From assembly GCA_008729055.1 (NCBI GenBank), contig SDUX01000004.1:5658559-5722558 (forward strand): a stretch of DNA of 64,000 nucleotides. The letters are read 5' to 3'. Below the pieces are notes generated by a model. The model was not told where the DNA came from, searched no databases, and was given only the letters and a program-made list of their open reading frames with translations. The first letter of the stretch is position 1; every line of letters starts with the position of its first letter. Shown in pieces: positions 62,631 through 64,000 of this stretch. Both the position numbers and the translations under genes were made by a program. The DNA is from Pyropia haitanensis. Its lineage: Eukaryota; Rhodophyta; Bangiophyceae; Bangiales; Bangiaceae.

Positions 62631-63291
62631 ATGGCCCATGCAGAGGCGACTCCGCAAGATGGTTTGCGGCGACCACAAGCCACCTTGCGGTCATTGCAAA
62701 CGTCCCAAGGTGCGGATTGCATGGAGCCCTGCAGTGAAGCGTTTCGGTCCGTCGCCATCGGTGATTTTCTATGGCCAGACAGCTGAGCTCCATGCGCTTC
62801 TGTCCGTATGAGATGAACTCCGTCGATGGACCGAAAGGCACCCATGTAAATGAAAAACAAAAAAACTGAGAAAAATCGGGGCTCACACTGTCGAAACAGA
62901 CGGTGACAACTGCTTGCGGGCCGGCCGGCCCAAGCAAAGGAAAAGCAAGAATTTTTTGAGACGGTTTAGTAGGCACTGCGCAGGCGTACACAAAGGAGCG
63001 CCACAGTCTGGAGGACAGCCCTCAGCAGAGGGCGTCCTGACGGCGGCGGTGCTGCTCTGGTGGCAGCCGTCAGTCGGAAAGTATCTGGCCGCGCGCGCAC
63101 CCTTATCTAAATACGTGTTGGGGTGGCGCGAAGCACGCCGCGGGAAGGGCGGTCGGACCGGTATCTGACGTGGGCACGGGGGGGTGGATAGCCATTTATG
63201 GGTCGTCAAATGTGGGTCGGAGGCTTAACGTGGCAGAAACGTGTCCCCGACCCACGCCACCGACCCACATTTGACATGCCGAAGCTCTCTA

Positions 63292-63867
63292 TTCAGGCGT
63301 TTGTTTAACTGGATGTAGCCAATCGACCAATGGAAAGTTGACCTGGACTCGTTTTACTTGTCGGACAACATTGGGATCCCAGGAAGATGCTTTGTCTCTA
63401 ACCCGTAAACGCAAAGCAGGGAAAGTATGTGCCTCGTGGGATGCACGCAGCTGGGGCGGAGCCGCCAAGGCGGTCCGCACCCCCCGACACTGCCAGCGAC
63501 CCAGGCTTCGCCGCCTCCACCGCCCTGTCTCACAAGAAGACAGCGCCACCCCCTTGTTCGAACCGTCCTGAGGCGTCCTCAAACTCGACAAGGAACAGAC
63601 GCTGCAAGACAGGAATGACATCGCGCGGTCTCACAGTGGCAGCCATCAAGGACTGAGCTGGTCCAGGCGTACAAATCAGTAGAAGACAGTATCGACGCGC
63701 CCTTGTGCCTCTCACCCTCCCTTTCAACCCTCCCAGGCGTAACCCCCTCTCGCTTCGCGCGCGAAACAAACAAGGTGACCAAGCGAGGCCCGCTCACCTC
63801 TCCCCAACACCTCCCCTCCCCCCCCCCCCCCCCCCGCCGGCAATGCACGCCGTGCCCTCCAAACGCC
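63292..63867. other. Spacer to the right-edge gene
   Basis: No gene. An 18-C run (63818-63835) lies just beyond the 3' end of the minus-strand gene. Confidence 0.4.
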
Positions 63868-64000
63868 CTACGTCACCGACCGCACGACCTGCGTGCCTGC
63901 CACCAGTGCGTCGGCCGCGGCCGCGGCGAGCAGCCGGCGCGCCCGCTCCACCGCCGCCGCCCCCCGCCCGCCCGCCCGCGCAAACGCAACCTGCGCCGCT
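63868..64000 (-). CDS. C-terminal end of a gene entering from the right edge
   Basis: The minus-strand frame runs from the window end to a TAG at 63868-63870. It gives about 43 residues, including AVERARRLLAAAAADALVAG and ending TQVVRSVT. The pattern is helical and protein-like, with GC at third positions. No identification is possible from this much. Confidence 0.45.
   Translation of the reverse strand, partial: AAQVAFARAGGRGAAAVERARRLLAAAAADALVAGTQVVRSVT

Larger units (their letters stand above)
60840..62981 (-). mobile_element. 2.1-kb inverted-repeat element carrying Myb/coiled-coil remains
   Basis: Terminal inverted repeats of about 41 bp, roughly 90% identical, begin GCGCAGTGCCT and contain TAAACCGTCTCAAAAAA (60840-60880 and 62941-62981). 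The left end starts seven bases after the 782-bp element. Both elements start with GCGCAGTG and face each other. Confidence 0.6.
59566..63289. mobile_element. Outer inverted-repeat-bounded element (about 3.7 kb)
   Basis: GAGAGCTTCGGCATGT at the left end (59566) is found inverted at the right end (to 63289). Both are flanked by TA. Just inside both ends are further copies of an AAATGTGGGT/ACCCACATTT word in both orientations. The body contains three smaller inverted-repeat-bounded units and decayed coding remains, suggesting repeated insertion into one element. Confidence 0.5.

Overview
This window looks like nuclear DNA of a eukaryote with a very GC-rich genome. Five introns with GT..AG ends can be placed by protein continuity. 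The proteins include an ER-retained BiP, a mitochondrial carrier, a plant-type leucyl aminopeptidase and an intronless-type tRNA-Cys gene. Extreme GC, long G/C homopolymers, Ala/Gly/Pro-rich insertions in otherwise conserved enzymes, few short introns and many DNA transposons all fit a bangiophyte red alga (Porphyra/Pyropia type). That placement is inference; no organellar or species-diagnostic marker is present.

Layout. 0-8.5 kb: extremely GC-rich, low-complexity DNA with the 3' end of a gene running in from the left edge, a two-exon membrane-anchored protein (2.4-3.3 kb, minus) and a Gly-rich reading frame with an in-frame TAG (7.4-7.9 kb, minus). 8.5-10.8 kb: a complete pogo-like DNA transposon with TA target duplications. 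12.0-14.9 kb: a large unidentified membrane protein (minus). 15.3-20.4 kb: a less GC-rich, gene-poor island with a SAP-like fragment, one old and two near-identical young Harbinger-type MITEs. 21.2-23.9 kb: a type II membrane methyltransferase and, convergent with it, a secreted choice-of-anchor-A protein. 25.0-28.4 kb: a complete hAT transposon. 30.7-31.3 kb: a third young MITE copy. 32.2-36.1 kb: coding-like but frame-switching Ala-rich sequence, including a degenerate SF1 helicase. 40.1 kb: a 51-residue basic protein.

42.3-59.3 kb is the conserved gene-dense part: GH36 alpha-galactosidase, SLC25-type (CoA-carrier-like) protein, BiP and leucyl aminopeptidase facing away from each other across about 580 bp, tRNA-Cys, and a single-pass membrane protein. 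59.5-63.3 kb is a nest of inverted-repeat-bounded elements with remains of a Myb/SANT-plus-coiled-coil gene. The C-terminus of another gene enters at the right edge.

No operon logic is expected. The genes are individually promoted housekeeping and secretory-pathway genes separated by transposons. The most unusual coding feature is the leucyl aminopeptidase at 52.6-55.9 kb: a predicted secreted enzyme whose roughly 290-residue N-terminal region is a cysteine-rich array of CxCPxC modules. The most informative DNA structure is a Harbinger-like MITE family (three copies of exactly 557 bp plus a 565-bp relative), each flanked by a 3-bp TNA duplication.
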